From Salvelinus alpinus (lineage: Eukaryota > Chordata > Actinopteri > Salmoniformes > Salmonidae), in contig NC_092100.1 of the NCBI RefSeq assembly GCF_045679555.1, positions 36,728,106 to 36,792,105 on the forward strand: a stretch of DNA of 64,000 nucleotides, read 5' to 3'. How positions within the stretch are numbered: the stretch's first letter is position 1; each line of letters starts with the position of its first letter. Shown here one piece after another: positions 43,325-51,910 of the stretch. The translations under genes and the position numbers were made by a program. The notes under the pieces are model-generated. The model made no database searches, was not told the origin of the DNA, and was given only the letters and a program-made list of their open reading frames with translations.

Positions 43325-45087
43325 AGGGGAGTGTGGCGAAGCCGGGTTGGATACCTGAGCCAACTCCCCGGGCTTGCCGTGGAGTGAGAGAGCGTCGTAC
43401 TGGTCAGACACCGTGTTATGCGGTAAAGCGCACGGTGTCCCCAGTACGCGTGCTTAGCCCAGTGCGGGCTATTCCACCTTGCCGCACTGGGAGGGCTAGG
43501 TTGGGCATCGAGCCGAGTGCCATGAAGCCGGCCCAACGTATCTGGTCTCCAGTACGTTTCCTCGGGCCGGCGTACATGGCACCAGCCTTACAGGTGGTGT
43601 CCCCGGTTCGCCTGCATAGCCCAGTGCGGGCTATTCCACCTCGCCGCACTGGCAGGGCTACGGGGACCATTCAACCTGGTAAGGTTGGGGAGGCTCGGTG
43701 CTCAAGAGCACGTGTCCTCCTTCACGGTCCGGTATATCCGGCGCCACCTTCCCACCCCAGCTCAGTACCACCAGTGCCTACACCACGCACCAGGCTTCCA
43801 GTGCATCTCCAGAGCCCTGTTCCTCCTCCACGCACTCTCCCTATGGTGCGTGTCTCCAGCCCAGTGCCTCCAGTTCCGGCACCACGCACCAAGCCTCCTG
43901 TGCGTCTCCAGAGCCCTGTACGCACTGTTCCTTCTCCCCGCACTCGCCCTGAGGTGCGTGCCCTCAGCCCGGTACCTCCAGTTCCGGTACCACGCACCAG
44001 GCCTAGAGTGCGCCACGAGAGTCCAGTGTGCCCTGTTGTTGTTCCCCGCACTAGCCTGAAGGTGCGTGTCCTTAGCCCGGTACCTCCAGTTCCGGTACCA
44101 CGCACCAGGCCTACAGTGCGTCTCAGCCGGCCAGAGTCTGCCGTCTGCCCAGCGGCGCCTGAACTGCCCGTCTGCCCAGCGGCGCCTGAACTGCCCGTCT
44201 GCCCAGCGGCGCCTGAACTGCACGTCTGCCCAGCGGCGCCTGAACTGCCCGTCTGCCCAGCGGCGTCTGAACTGCCCGTCTGCCCTACGCCGTCTGAACT
44301 GTCCGTCTGCCATGAGCCTGCAAAGCCGCCCGTCTGCCATGAGCCTGCAAAGCCGCCCGTCTGCCATGAGCCTACAGAGCCGTCCGCCAGACAGGAGCCG
44401 CTAGAGCCGTCCGCCAGACAGGAGCCGCTAGAGCCTTCCGCCAGACCGGATCAGCCAGAGCCTTCCGCCAGACCGGATCAGCCAGAGCCTTCCGCCAGAC
44501 CGGATCAGCCAGAGCCTTCCGCCAGACCGGATCAGCCAGAGCCTTCCGCCAGACCGGATCAGCCAGAGCCTTCCGCCAGACCGGATCAGCCAGAGCCTTC
44601 CGCCAGACCGGATCAGCCAGAGCCTTCCGTCAGCCCGGACCTGCCAGAGTCCCTCAGCCCGGACCTGCCAGAGTCCCTCAGCCCGGACCTGCCAGAGTCC
44701 CTCAGCCCGGACCTGCCAGAGTCCCTCAGCCCGGACCTGCCAGAGTCCCTCAGCCAGGACCTGCCAGAGTCCCTCAGCCAGGACCTGCCAGAGTCCCTCA
44801 GCCAGGACCTGCCAGAGTTCCTCAGCCAGGACCTGCCGCCCCTTATCCCGGTGCTGCCCCTTATCCCGGTGCTGCCCCTTATCCCGGTGCTGCCCCTTAT
44901 CCCGGTGCTGCCCCTTCATTTAGGTGGTTTTAGTTGGAGGGTGGTCATTGGGAGGGGGATACAGAAGCGGGGAGTGACTATGGTGGTGTGGGGACAGCGT
45001 CCGGAGCCTGAGCCACCACCGTGGTCAGATGCCCACCCAGACCCTCCTCTGGACTTTGTGCTGGTGCGCCCGGCGTTCGCACCTTGA
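43321..45087 (+). CDS. Proline-rich repetitive ORF of the LTR element
   Basis: About 585 codons, open from the G run to TGA at 45085-45087. The frame has no ATG at its start (a GTG lies at 43333), so it may depend on the upstream frame. Built of in-frame repeats: V-P-P-V-P-x-P-R-T units (43740-44130), P-V-C-P-A-A-P-E-L (27 bp, 44139-44290), P-S-A-R-P-D-Q-P-E (27 bp, seven copies, 44433-44625), E-S-L-S-P-D-L-P (24 bp, about eight copies, 44640-44840) and P-L-I-P-V-L (18 bp, four copies, 44838-44910). No enzymatic motif. Long open frames on the opposite strand are a by-product of the repeats. A host mucin-like gene is less likely because the ORF lies exactly between the LTRs. Confidence 0.7.
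   Translation, partial: LKGSVAKPGWIPEPTPRACRGVRERRTGQTPCYAVKRTVSPVRVLSPVRAIPPCRTGRARLGIEPSAMKPAQRIWSPVRFLGPAYMAPALQVVSPVRLHSPVRAIPPRRTGRATGTIQPGKVGEARCSRARVLLHGPVYPAPPSHPSSVPPVPTPRTRLPVHLQSPVPPPRTLPMVRVSSPVPPVPAPRTKPPVRLQSPVRTVPSPRTRPEVRALSPVPPVPVPRTRPRVRHESPVCPVVVPRTSLKVRVLSPVPPVPVPRTRPTVRLSRPESAVCPAAPELPVCPAAPELPVCPAAPELHVCPAAPELPVCPAASELPVCPTPSELSVCHEPAKPPVCHEPAKPPVCHEPTEPSARQEPLEPSARQEPLEPSARPDQPEPSARPDQPEPSARPDQPEPSARPDQPEPSARPDQPEPSARPDQPEPSARPDQPEPSVSPDLPESLSPDLPESLSPDLPESLSPDLPESLSPDLPESLSQDLPESLSQDLPESLSQDLPEFLSQDLPPLIPVLPLIPVLPLIPVLPLIPVLPLHLGGFSWRVVIGRGIQKRGVTMVVWGQRPEPEPPPWSDAHPDPPLDFVLVRPAFAP
44139..44910 (+). repeat. Four adjacent coding minisatellites (27, 27, 24 and 18 bp)
   Basis: All unit lengths are multiples of three, so copy-number change keeps the frame. 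Later units of the 24-bp set change CCCGGAC to CCAGGAC together, showing spread of a variant. Confidence 0.92.
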
Positions 45088-45098
45088 GGGGGGGGTTC

Positions 45099-45475
45099 TG
45101 TCACGTTCCTGACCTGTTTTCTGTTGTTTTGTATGTGTGTGATGGTCAGGGCGTGAGTTTTGGGTGGGCATTCTATGTTGTGTGTTTCTATGTTGGTTTA
45201 GGGTTGCCTGGTATGGCTCTTAATTAGAGGCAGGTGTTTTGCGTTCCTCTAATTAAGAGTCATATTTAGGTAGGTTGTTTCACTGTGTTCGTTGTGGGTG
45301 GTTGTTACCTGTCTCTGTGTTTGTGTTCTGCACCAGATAGGTCTGTATCGGTTTTGCACGTTTGTTATTTTGTAAGTTGTTTGTAGTGTTCACTTGTTCT
45401 TATAATTAAACATGTTGAGCACTGGCTACGCTGCATTTTGGTCCTCTCCTTCACCCCAGGAAGAAAACCTTTACA
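45099..45475 (+). repeat. 3' LTR, 377 bp
   Basis: TGTCACG...TTTACA, nearly identical to 42679-43055. Confidence 0.92.
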
Positions 45476-45480
45476 GAGAA

Positions 45481-46685
45481 AGTATTCACCCGCCTTGGCA
45501 TTTTTCCTATTATGTTGCTTTACAACCTGTAATTAACATGGATTTTTGGGGGGTTTGTATCCTTTGATTTACACAACATGCCTACCATTTTGAAGATGGA
45601 AAATATTTTTTATTGTGAAAAAACAAGAAATAAGACAAAAAAACAGAATACTTGAACATGCATAACGATTCACCCCCCCCCCCCAAAGTCAATTCTTTGT
45701 AGAACTACCTTTTGCAGCAATCACATATGCAAGTCTCTTGGGGTATGTCTCTAGTTTTTGGGGATTTTTGCCCATTCTTCAAGGCAAAACTGTTCCAGCT
45801 CCTTCAAGATAGATGGGTTCCGCTGGTGTACAGCAATCTTCAAGTCATACCACAGGTTCTCAATTGGATTGAGGTCTGGGCTTTGACTAGGCCATTCCAA
45901 GACATTTAAATGTTTCCCCATTAAACCACTTGAGTGTTGCTTTAGCAGTATGCTTAGGGTCATTGTCCTGCTGGAAGGTTAACCTCCGTCCCAGTCTCAA
46001 ATCTCTGGAAGTCAAACAGGTTTCCCTGAAGAATTTCCCTGCATTTAGTGCCATCCATCATTCCTTCAATTCTGACCAGTTTCCCAGTCCCTGCTGATGA
46101 AAACATCCCCACAGGATGATCCTGCCAAAACCATGCTTCACCGTGGGGAAGGTGTTCTCAGGGTGATGAGAAGGTGTTGGGTTTGCGCCAAACATAGCGT
46201 TTTCCTTGATGGCTAAATTTTAGTCTCATCTGACCAGAGTACCTTCTTCCATATGTTTGGGGAGTCTCCCACATGCCTTTTGGTGAACACCAAACGTGTT
46301 TGCTTATTCTTTTCTTTAAGCAATGGCCTTTTTTCTGGCCACTCTTCCGTAAAGCCCAGCTCTATGGAGTGTACGGCTTAAAGTAGTCCTATGAACAGAT
46401 ACTCCAATCTCTGCTGTGGAGCTTTGCAGCTCCTTCAGTGTTATCTTTGGTCTCTTTGTTGCTTCTCTGATTAATGCCCTCCTTGCCTGGTCTGTGAGTT
46501 TTGGTGGGCGGCCCTCTCTTGGCAGGTTTGTTGTGGTGCCATATTCTTTTCATTTTTTAATAATGGATTTAATGGTGCTCTGTGGGATGTTCAAAGTTTC
46601 TGATATTTTATTATAACCAATCCCTGATCTGCACTTCTCCACAACTTTGTCCCTGACCTGTTTGGAGAGCTTCTTGGTCTTCATG
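45481..46685 (-). pseudogene. Tc1-like transposase (fourth family), broken
   Basis: The start codon region is near 46682 (inverse of CTTCATGG). Minus-strand pieces give the DNA-binding region (46330-46680), a D-E-T-like block near 46220 with breaks, an H-Q/Q-D-N-D-P-type block near 45957-45975, and [11 protein letters not shown] (45860-45890) in the 70-codon frame 45751-45963. Stops and frameshifts occur throughout. Confidence 0.82.
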
Positions 46686-47070
46686 GTGCCGCTTGCTTGG
46701 TGGTGCCCCTTGCTTATTGGTGTTGCAGACTCTGGTGCCTTTCAGAACAGGTGTATATATACTGAGATCATGTGACATATCATGTGACACTTAGAATGCA
46801 CACAGGTGGACTTTATTTAGCTAATTACGTGACTTCTGAAGGGAATTGGTTGCACCAGATCTTATTTAGGAGCTTCATAGCAAAGGGGGTGAATACATAT
46901 GTTTTCTGTTTTCAAGTTTAATGTTTTTTATTTTTTAGAATTTTTGAAACATGTTATTTTTTTGTGTATGTCCATTACATGAAATCCAAATAAAAACCAT
47001 TTAAATTACAGGTTGTGATGCAACAAAATAGGAAAGACGCCAAGGGGATGAATACTTTTGCAAGGCACTG

Positions 47071-47230
47071 TAATTGTGCACGACTTCAGTATTACTTACT
47101 AAAACTATTGTTACACTAAGGTTTTTATTATAAGAGAAACTTAGACTACAATTAGGTTGTGGAAATGTTAGGATTATTTTGCTCTTACTGTAGTACTGTA
47201 ACCTACTCCCAACCGGTCACATTGTACAGT
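47071..47230. other. Short non-coding spacer
   Basis: AT-rich, nothing recognised. Confidence 0.6.
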
Positions 47231-47395
47231 ACCTGAGTGGCACAGCAGTCTAAGACACTGCATTACAGTGCAAACTCCGTTGCTACAGATACTGGTTCAA
47301 TACCTGTGTCAACCGGGAGACCCATGAGGCGATGGTAGGCTTTTGGTTTCTCTCCCTCTAAAAACAGAAATAAGTCATTCTAAATAACAAGCTGG
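47231..47395 (+). repeat. tRNA-derived SINE, degenerate
   Basis: CCTGAGTGGCACAGCAGTCT is the A-box region and GGTTCAATACC a B-box variant (about 47292-47302), followed by a short body ending AAATAAGTCATTCTAAATAA. A further head-only scrap (CTCCTGAGTGGCGCAG) lies at 47683-47698. Confidence 0.75.
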
Positions 47396-47800
47396 CTTTA
47401 TTTACAAATTAGTAACAATGTCTCACCCCATGTTCAAGAATGCCCTTTTTCTCGCTCACTTTTTGTTATTTGTCATCTCCAAAATATTGTTATTTTTTAA
47501 ACAAAGCAATTAATATTATTATTATGAATTAATTTAGAATGATATAAAAGCCCCTTAGATATTCTCACAGATATATTATCAACCCTGTTTTTCACAAGCG
47601 TAGCAGGCGGTGAATTTTTTAATCAACGTTTCTAGGATGGGCTATTAGCAGGACAATATATATTGGTCATATTGGTCATGGCTCCTGAGTGGCGCAGAAT
47701 GGGATTGCCTTGCAGTTCTCCAACTTTATCCACTTAGATTTATGCTTTCGTTAATAAAATAAAGAGAAAAAAGACATTCAAAATGCAGACGTTTATTTAA
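47396..47800. other. AT-rich spacer
   Basis: No gene. Contains the SINE head scrap and ATTGGTCAT duplicated near 47660. Confidence 0.55.
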
Positions 47801-48834
47801 ACTACATTGCACTTTCACCCAGCTCCAAAACCTTGATGAGATGATCAATGTATTTGACTCAGTGTATTCCCTCATTTGCAATGCAAACCGGGGCGGCAGT
47901 GTGTTTTGGGTCAGTCTGCATTTGGAGAATAAAAAATACACAACAGCCAACATTAGTTACAATACCAGTAATATACATGTAAATAGGCCTAAATATAACA
48001 TCATTTTGCTATAATCCTACTTTGAAGGAAACTATGTGGTCCCAGAATTACCTCTCTGACATAGGGTTCAGCATATATCTTGATGATTTCTTCCTCAAAG
48101 AAATCTTGAGCCATGATACCTGAAAAGGGAGGCAACAGTAAATTATTATGGAACACATTTTATGTACCTTTTGCTTTGTAAATAGCCAAACTTACTGTCA
48201 AAAATTAAACAAGGGCCTGGTCCCTGGGGAGAAATTTCCCCCCACACATGGAGTTTGAGCAGTTTGAGCAGCTTGAGACTCGGCTTGCATGATCTTCTTC
48301 CTTTTTTTCTGTAGCAATTTTGAGCAAATTGCTCAGTGGCCACGGTTGATTAGTCTGTGAAGATGACGTCATGACGTTTCGCCAGCTTTGATCCATGCCT
48401 GGGCCTGCAGGTCACAAATGTATTTGTTTGTCAGACGAATCATTGGGTCGAAACTACAGAACAGTACAAAACAAGCGAACACACATGGTTATTGTTCTCA
48501 GATTTTTTTATATTTATATATATCTAACATGTCTTACTGAGCCTTCCCATTAGTCCATGCAAATTTCTTCAACTGTCTTCTGACTGTGATTAGAGCGATG
48601 TTGATGTGCCGTGATGCCAGCAGATTACAGATGGTCTTTGCCGATCGCTCATCATCTTCATTCATCAGTGAGTTGATGGCTTGAATAGTCTCGCTGGAAA
48701 TGGAATACAATGTAAAAATGAGCAGCATACAATAAAGACCAGCAGTCAATTTATTTAAGCATTATTTTTAGCATTATTAGGCCTACTTTACAGTATTGTT
48801 ACCTACTGTAATTGTTAATTTTCCTGAGCTTTCG

Positions 48835-49365
48835 CGTTCGGCGTAACACAGGCACCGGCCGTGGTGACTCCTTGCTGTCCCCAGTCCGCCTGGCCTTGCT
48901 GCTATTCCAGTTTCAACTGTTCTGCCTGCGGTTATGGAACCCCTACCTGTCCCAGACCTGCTGTTTTCAACTCTTAATGATCGGCTATGAAAAGCCAACT
49001 GAGATTTATTCCTGATTATTATTTGACCATGCTTGTCATTTATGAACATTTTGAAAATCTTGGCTCTCTCTAATTTTCTCCTTCTCTCTTTCTTTCTCTC
49101 GGAGGACCTGGGCCCTAGGACCATGCGTCGGGACTGCCGCCCGTGGTGACTCCTTGCTGTCCCCAGTCCGCCTGGCCTTGCTGCTATTCCAGTTTCAGCT
49201 GTTCTGCCTGCGGTTATGGAACCGCCACCTGTCCCAGACCTGTTGTTTTTCAACTCTTGATGATCGGCTATGAAAAGCCAACTGAAAATTATTCATGATT
49301 ATTATTTGACCATGCTTGTCACTTATGAACATTTTTGAACATCTTGGCATAGTTCTGTTATAATC
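48835..49365 (+). repeat. Tandem pair of about 285-bp units
   Basis: 48856-49060 and 49138-49345 share CCGTGGTGACTCCTTGCTGT, GCCTGGCCTTGCTGCTATTCC, TGCCTGCGGTTATGGAAC and GATCGGCTATGAAAAGCCAAC. Spaced about 282 bp. Minus frames over it are repeat artefacts. Confidence 0.88.
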
Positions 49366-49592
49366 TCCACCCGGCACAGCCAGAAGAGGACTGGCCACCC
49401 CTCATAGCCTGGTTCCTCTCTAGGTTTCTTCCTAGGTTTTGGCCTTTCTAGGGAGTTTTTCCTAGCCACCGTGCTTCTACACCTGCATTACTAGCTGTTT
49501 GGGGTTTTAGGCTGGGTGTCTGTACAGCACTTCGAGATATTAGCTGATGTACGAAGGGCTATATAAAATAAAATTGATTGATTGATTGATCT
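49366..49592 (+). repeat. Teleost dispersed repeat 3' end with (GATT)n tail
   Basis: TTCTTCCTAGGTTTTGGCC, CTAGGGAGTTTTTCCTAGCCACC, TGTACAGCACTTCGAGATAT and GGGCTATATAAAATAAA, then TTGATTGATTGATTGAT. Widespread in teleost genomes as a LINE-like 3' end; it sits immediately after transposase exon A (minus view). Confidence 0.7.
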
Positions 49593-49739
49593 GATGATGG
49601 TGTTTGCGAATAGCGCTGTCCTTGACCAAAATCCCCAAGTCTACGATTATTTTTGAAATTTCTCCAGTAGATTTTCCATTCCTCCTGAAAGCCCTAGTCT
49701 GCTCACTTAAATGAATAGAAATCATGGTCATGGTGCTAC

Positions 49740-50228
49740 AGTATGTTGTTACAGCATAATCAAATTGAGGACAATCGGCGATCTGATGTATACTTATAGC
49801 CTATTGTAACCTGAAAGTCACACCTTTCCAGGACTCGTCACCTCGCCCCAATCCTCTAAATTTTATTATTGATGGAGAGCCATATAGATTGCAAAATAGT
49901 TGGGAAGAGATTCCATGGCACGTGGTTTATGAATTGACCCTGAGGGTTTCATTTTTAGTTTTTCTTGGAATAGAAGCACCATAAAATTGATCAAACTAAT
50001 TAAGCTAAATTTCTTAAAATCAATCCCATATACTATGTTCTTACATTTTTTTTTTGTAATTCTCTAGTACAGCCAATACTGAAGGCTATCAAATGCTTCT
50101 TAAAGATGCCCTCTGGTGGTCTAACTAGCATTAATGGTAATAATGGCTGTTAATTAAATAACATGCCATAGAATTCTGTGGCAGCCCTCAAGGTGTGCTG
50201 CAGTATGACGCAACTTTTAAAGGAAGAA
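49740..50228. other. Non-coding; possible L1-like scrap
   Basis: 49858-49960 resembles L1 ORF2-type sequence when translated (K-I-V-G-K-R-F-H-G-T-W) but is short. The remainder shows nothing. Confidence 0.35.
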
Positions 50229-50665
50229 CCAAATCAAAATCAAAGTTTATTTGTCACGTGCTCCGAATACAACAGGTGTAGACCGTACAGTGAAATGCTT
50301 ACTTACAAGCCATAACCAACAGTGCCATTTTTAAGGAAAAAATAGGCATTGGGTAAATAATAATAAAGTTGTCAATGAACAGCATTCTCACATAGGTGTT
50401 CCTTTTGTCCAGGTGGGAAAGGGCAGTGTGGAGTGCAATAGAGATCACCCCATCTGTTGGTGAGATATGCAAATTGGAATGGATCTAGAGTTTCTGGGAT
50501 AATGGTGTTGATGTGAGCCATGACCAGCCTTACGAGCCTACGGGTCGGTAGTAATTTAGGTAGGTTACCTTAGTGTTCTTGGGCATAGGGACTATGGTGG
50601 TCTGCATGAAACATGTTGGTATTACAGACTCAGACAGGGAGAGTGTATGCTTATATCTGAGTGTA
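50229..50665 (-). pseudogene. LINE copy of the left-edge family, internally deleted
   Basis: 50229-50370 is the 3' tail (AATCAAAGTTTATTTGTCACG... with AACAGGTGTAGACCGTACAGTGAAATGC). It then jumps at about 50375 to RT-coding sequence, with P-T-C-F-M-Q-T-T-I-V-P and N-Y-Y-R-P-V in frame 50530-50799. The catalytic box, finger-to-tail region and 5' part are missing. Confidence 0.85.
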
Positions 50666-50669
50666 GGCC

Positions 50670-51100
50670 TATATTGCAGTGGTGGTTCCGTGGTTTTCTG
50701 TAAAAATGGTTTACATGTAAGAGAAGGGATTAAGACCGCTTCCAAACTTTCTGTACCTTTTTTCAACAATGTTTTAGATTCAATTTGTTTCATTGTCAAT
50801 GAACAAAGGCTCAGTTTACTTTAGGTAATATATTTAAATAAGTGATGTCATGATAAAATGTGTTAGTGTTAATATTTGTATGAAAATAGTGTTTAACAGT
50901 TTGCTTTCTTGATGCTAACCAACTTTTGCTTGGCTAAGCCCTAGTTAGCTCTGTCAATGTTAGCATACATATTAGTGGTTAATAATGTAATGGTTATAGC
51001 ATCGTTTCGCATAGGCCTCCAGTAATATATAGATTTTAAAAAATTGACACTGATAGTACAGTGAGTTTATATATAATGTGAATGTGTAGATGTCTGGTGA
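50670..51100. other. No gene recognised
   Basis: AT-rich; 83- and 89-codon overlapping frames extend from the LINE relic without domain support. Confidence 0.5.
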
Positions 51101-51106
51101 GTTCAG

Positions 51107-51790
51107 GTTTGGATGAACGTGCCAACGGGACTGCCATGGGCAAGTCTCTTGACGGGTACGAGGAATGGTGGGAGGACAATCTGAAAGTAATTATCTTTGC
51201 ACACAACAGCAGCGTTCAGGCCTCCAGAGTACTTACCCTATCGCCTGCTGTACGGATGGGAGCCGCAGCTGTTCACTGAGGTAAACAATGCAATTGTATA
51301 AAAAAATATTGCATATACTGTTGCATAAAAAAGTTGTGATATACTTAGTGTTTGTCTATTGCTATTTTTATTTAATGTACTTTGAGATCACTGAAACTCC
51401 ACCTGTTGTGGTGGAAGTTGTCGAACCAGATCAGAATGCCTTCGAGGACCACCTTCAGGCAAGGGCTGAGAAGGATGTGGAGATTTTTGACCTGGTAAAA
51501 ATTATTGTCCGCTGTTAATTTATTTTCTGGTCCTCTAAGAGATACGTAAGAGATGTATTTGTAATAATATGAAATATAATTGCATTTATTTCTATTATCA
51601 ATCAAGGTGAGACATGGACAAGGCGCAAGAGAAACAAGGAGAGCCACCGGAGGAGAATCAAGTGGACCAAGTGCTTCGACATCCGGGCGAATGACTTGGC
51701 TTGGAAGAACGACGAAAGCAAGGCGAGACCTGGGAAACTGCTCTTTCGCTCCAAGCTTGGGTCACCATCCGTTAATGTGAATATAAAATA
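51107..51790 (+). pseudogene. Ginger/KRBA2-like integrase, C-terminal exons, degenerate
   Basis: Exon A 51107-51280 (TTCAG acceptor; GAG|GTAAAC donor) reads G-L-D-E-R-A-N-G-T, W-W-E-D-N-L, F-A-H-N-S-S-V-Q, then, after a frameshift near 51230, P-Y-R-L-L-Y-G-W-E-P: the last catalytic part of an integrase core (Glu in D-E-R). Exon B 51387-51494 (acceptor TTTGAG; GTAAAA donor) reads V-E-P-D-Q-N-A-F-E-D-H-L-Q-A-R. Exon C from 51607 reads F-D-I-R-A-N-D-L-A-W-K, like the post-core domain. This matches cellular GIN/Ginger-type or KRBA2-like integrases rather than compact retroelement pol. The upstream core is absent. Confidence 0.6.
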
Positions 51791-51910
51791 CTCAGATGAT
51801 AACTATTTGCATTTGCCTCCTCATGGTTGGTGGCATTGCCATGCTGTCAGCAGTACCATTACTGGCCCAGGGGTTTCTCCAAGTAGTCAATCTCAACCAA
51901 TGGGTCAAGT

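Larger units (their letters stand above)
42679..45475 (+). mobile_element. Non-autonomous LTR element with proline-rich ORF
   Basis: 2.8 kb: two 377-bp LTRs, a 2.0-kb internal region without protease, RT or integrase, and a purine tract (GAGGGGGGG, 45086-45094) near the 3' LTR. The structure fits a LARD/TRIM-like derivative mobilised in trans. Its partner element is unknown. The Gypsy-like 5-bp duplication and TG...CA ends suggest a Gypsy-type integrase. Confidence 0.85.
42674..45480. repeat. Near-perfect target duplication of the LTR element
   Basis: GCGAA at 42674-42678 and GAGAA at 45476-45480, one mismatch. The Tc1 terminal repeat predicts GCGAA, so the right copy mutated. Confidence 0.8.
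42665..47070 (-). mobile_element. Tc1 element (fourth family) split by an LTR element
   Basis: Right end: inverted CAGTGCCTTGCAAAAG ends at 47070, followed by TA. Left end: a degenerate repeat (GAGTGGATTGCGAA, 42665-42678) continues after the LTR insertion at 45481 with AGTATTCACCC. Without the insert the Tc1 would be about 1.6 kb. Confidence 0.85.
47800..49731 (-). pseudogene. Intron-containing Tc1-like transposase gene, degenerate
   Basis: Minus-strand exons in order: A 49731-~49591 (ATG; T-G-E-I-S-K-I-I-V-D-L-G, a helix-turn-helix); B 48693-48538 (I-N-S-L-M-N-E-D-D-E-R-S-A; TTTCCAG acceptor, GTAAGA donor); C 48404-48196 (V-I-F-T-D then TAA where Glu is expected, H-V-W-G...S-P-Q-G; CTGCAG acceptor, GTAAGT donor); D 48119-48052 (E-E-E-I-I-K-I-Y; TTTTCAG acceptor, GTAATT donor); E about 47915-47810 (D-P-K-H-T relic). 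Most Tc1 genes are intronless, so clean splice sites are notable. Another repeat cluster (48790-49590) lies between exons A and B. Stops in exons C and E and loss of the last catalytic block make it dead. A domesticated host gene relic is the alternative. Confidence 0.7.

Noticed and set aside
43722..44919. Long minus-strand frames opposite the proline-rich ORF
   Set aside because: Repeats with unit length divisible by three keep several frames open on both strands; arginine/tryptophan-rich composition is an artefact.
43321..45087. Host mucin- or titin-like gene
   Set aside because: The frame is bounded precisely by two near-identical LTRs and a target duplication, so it belongs to a mobile element.
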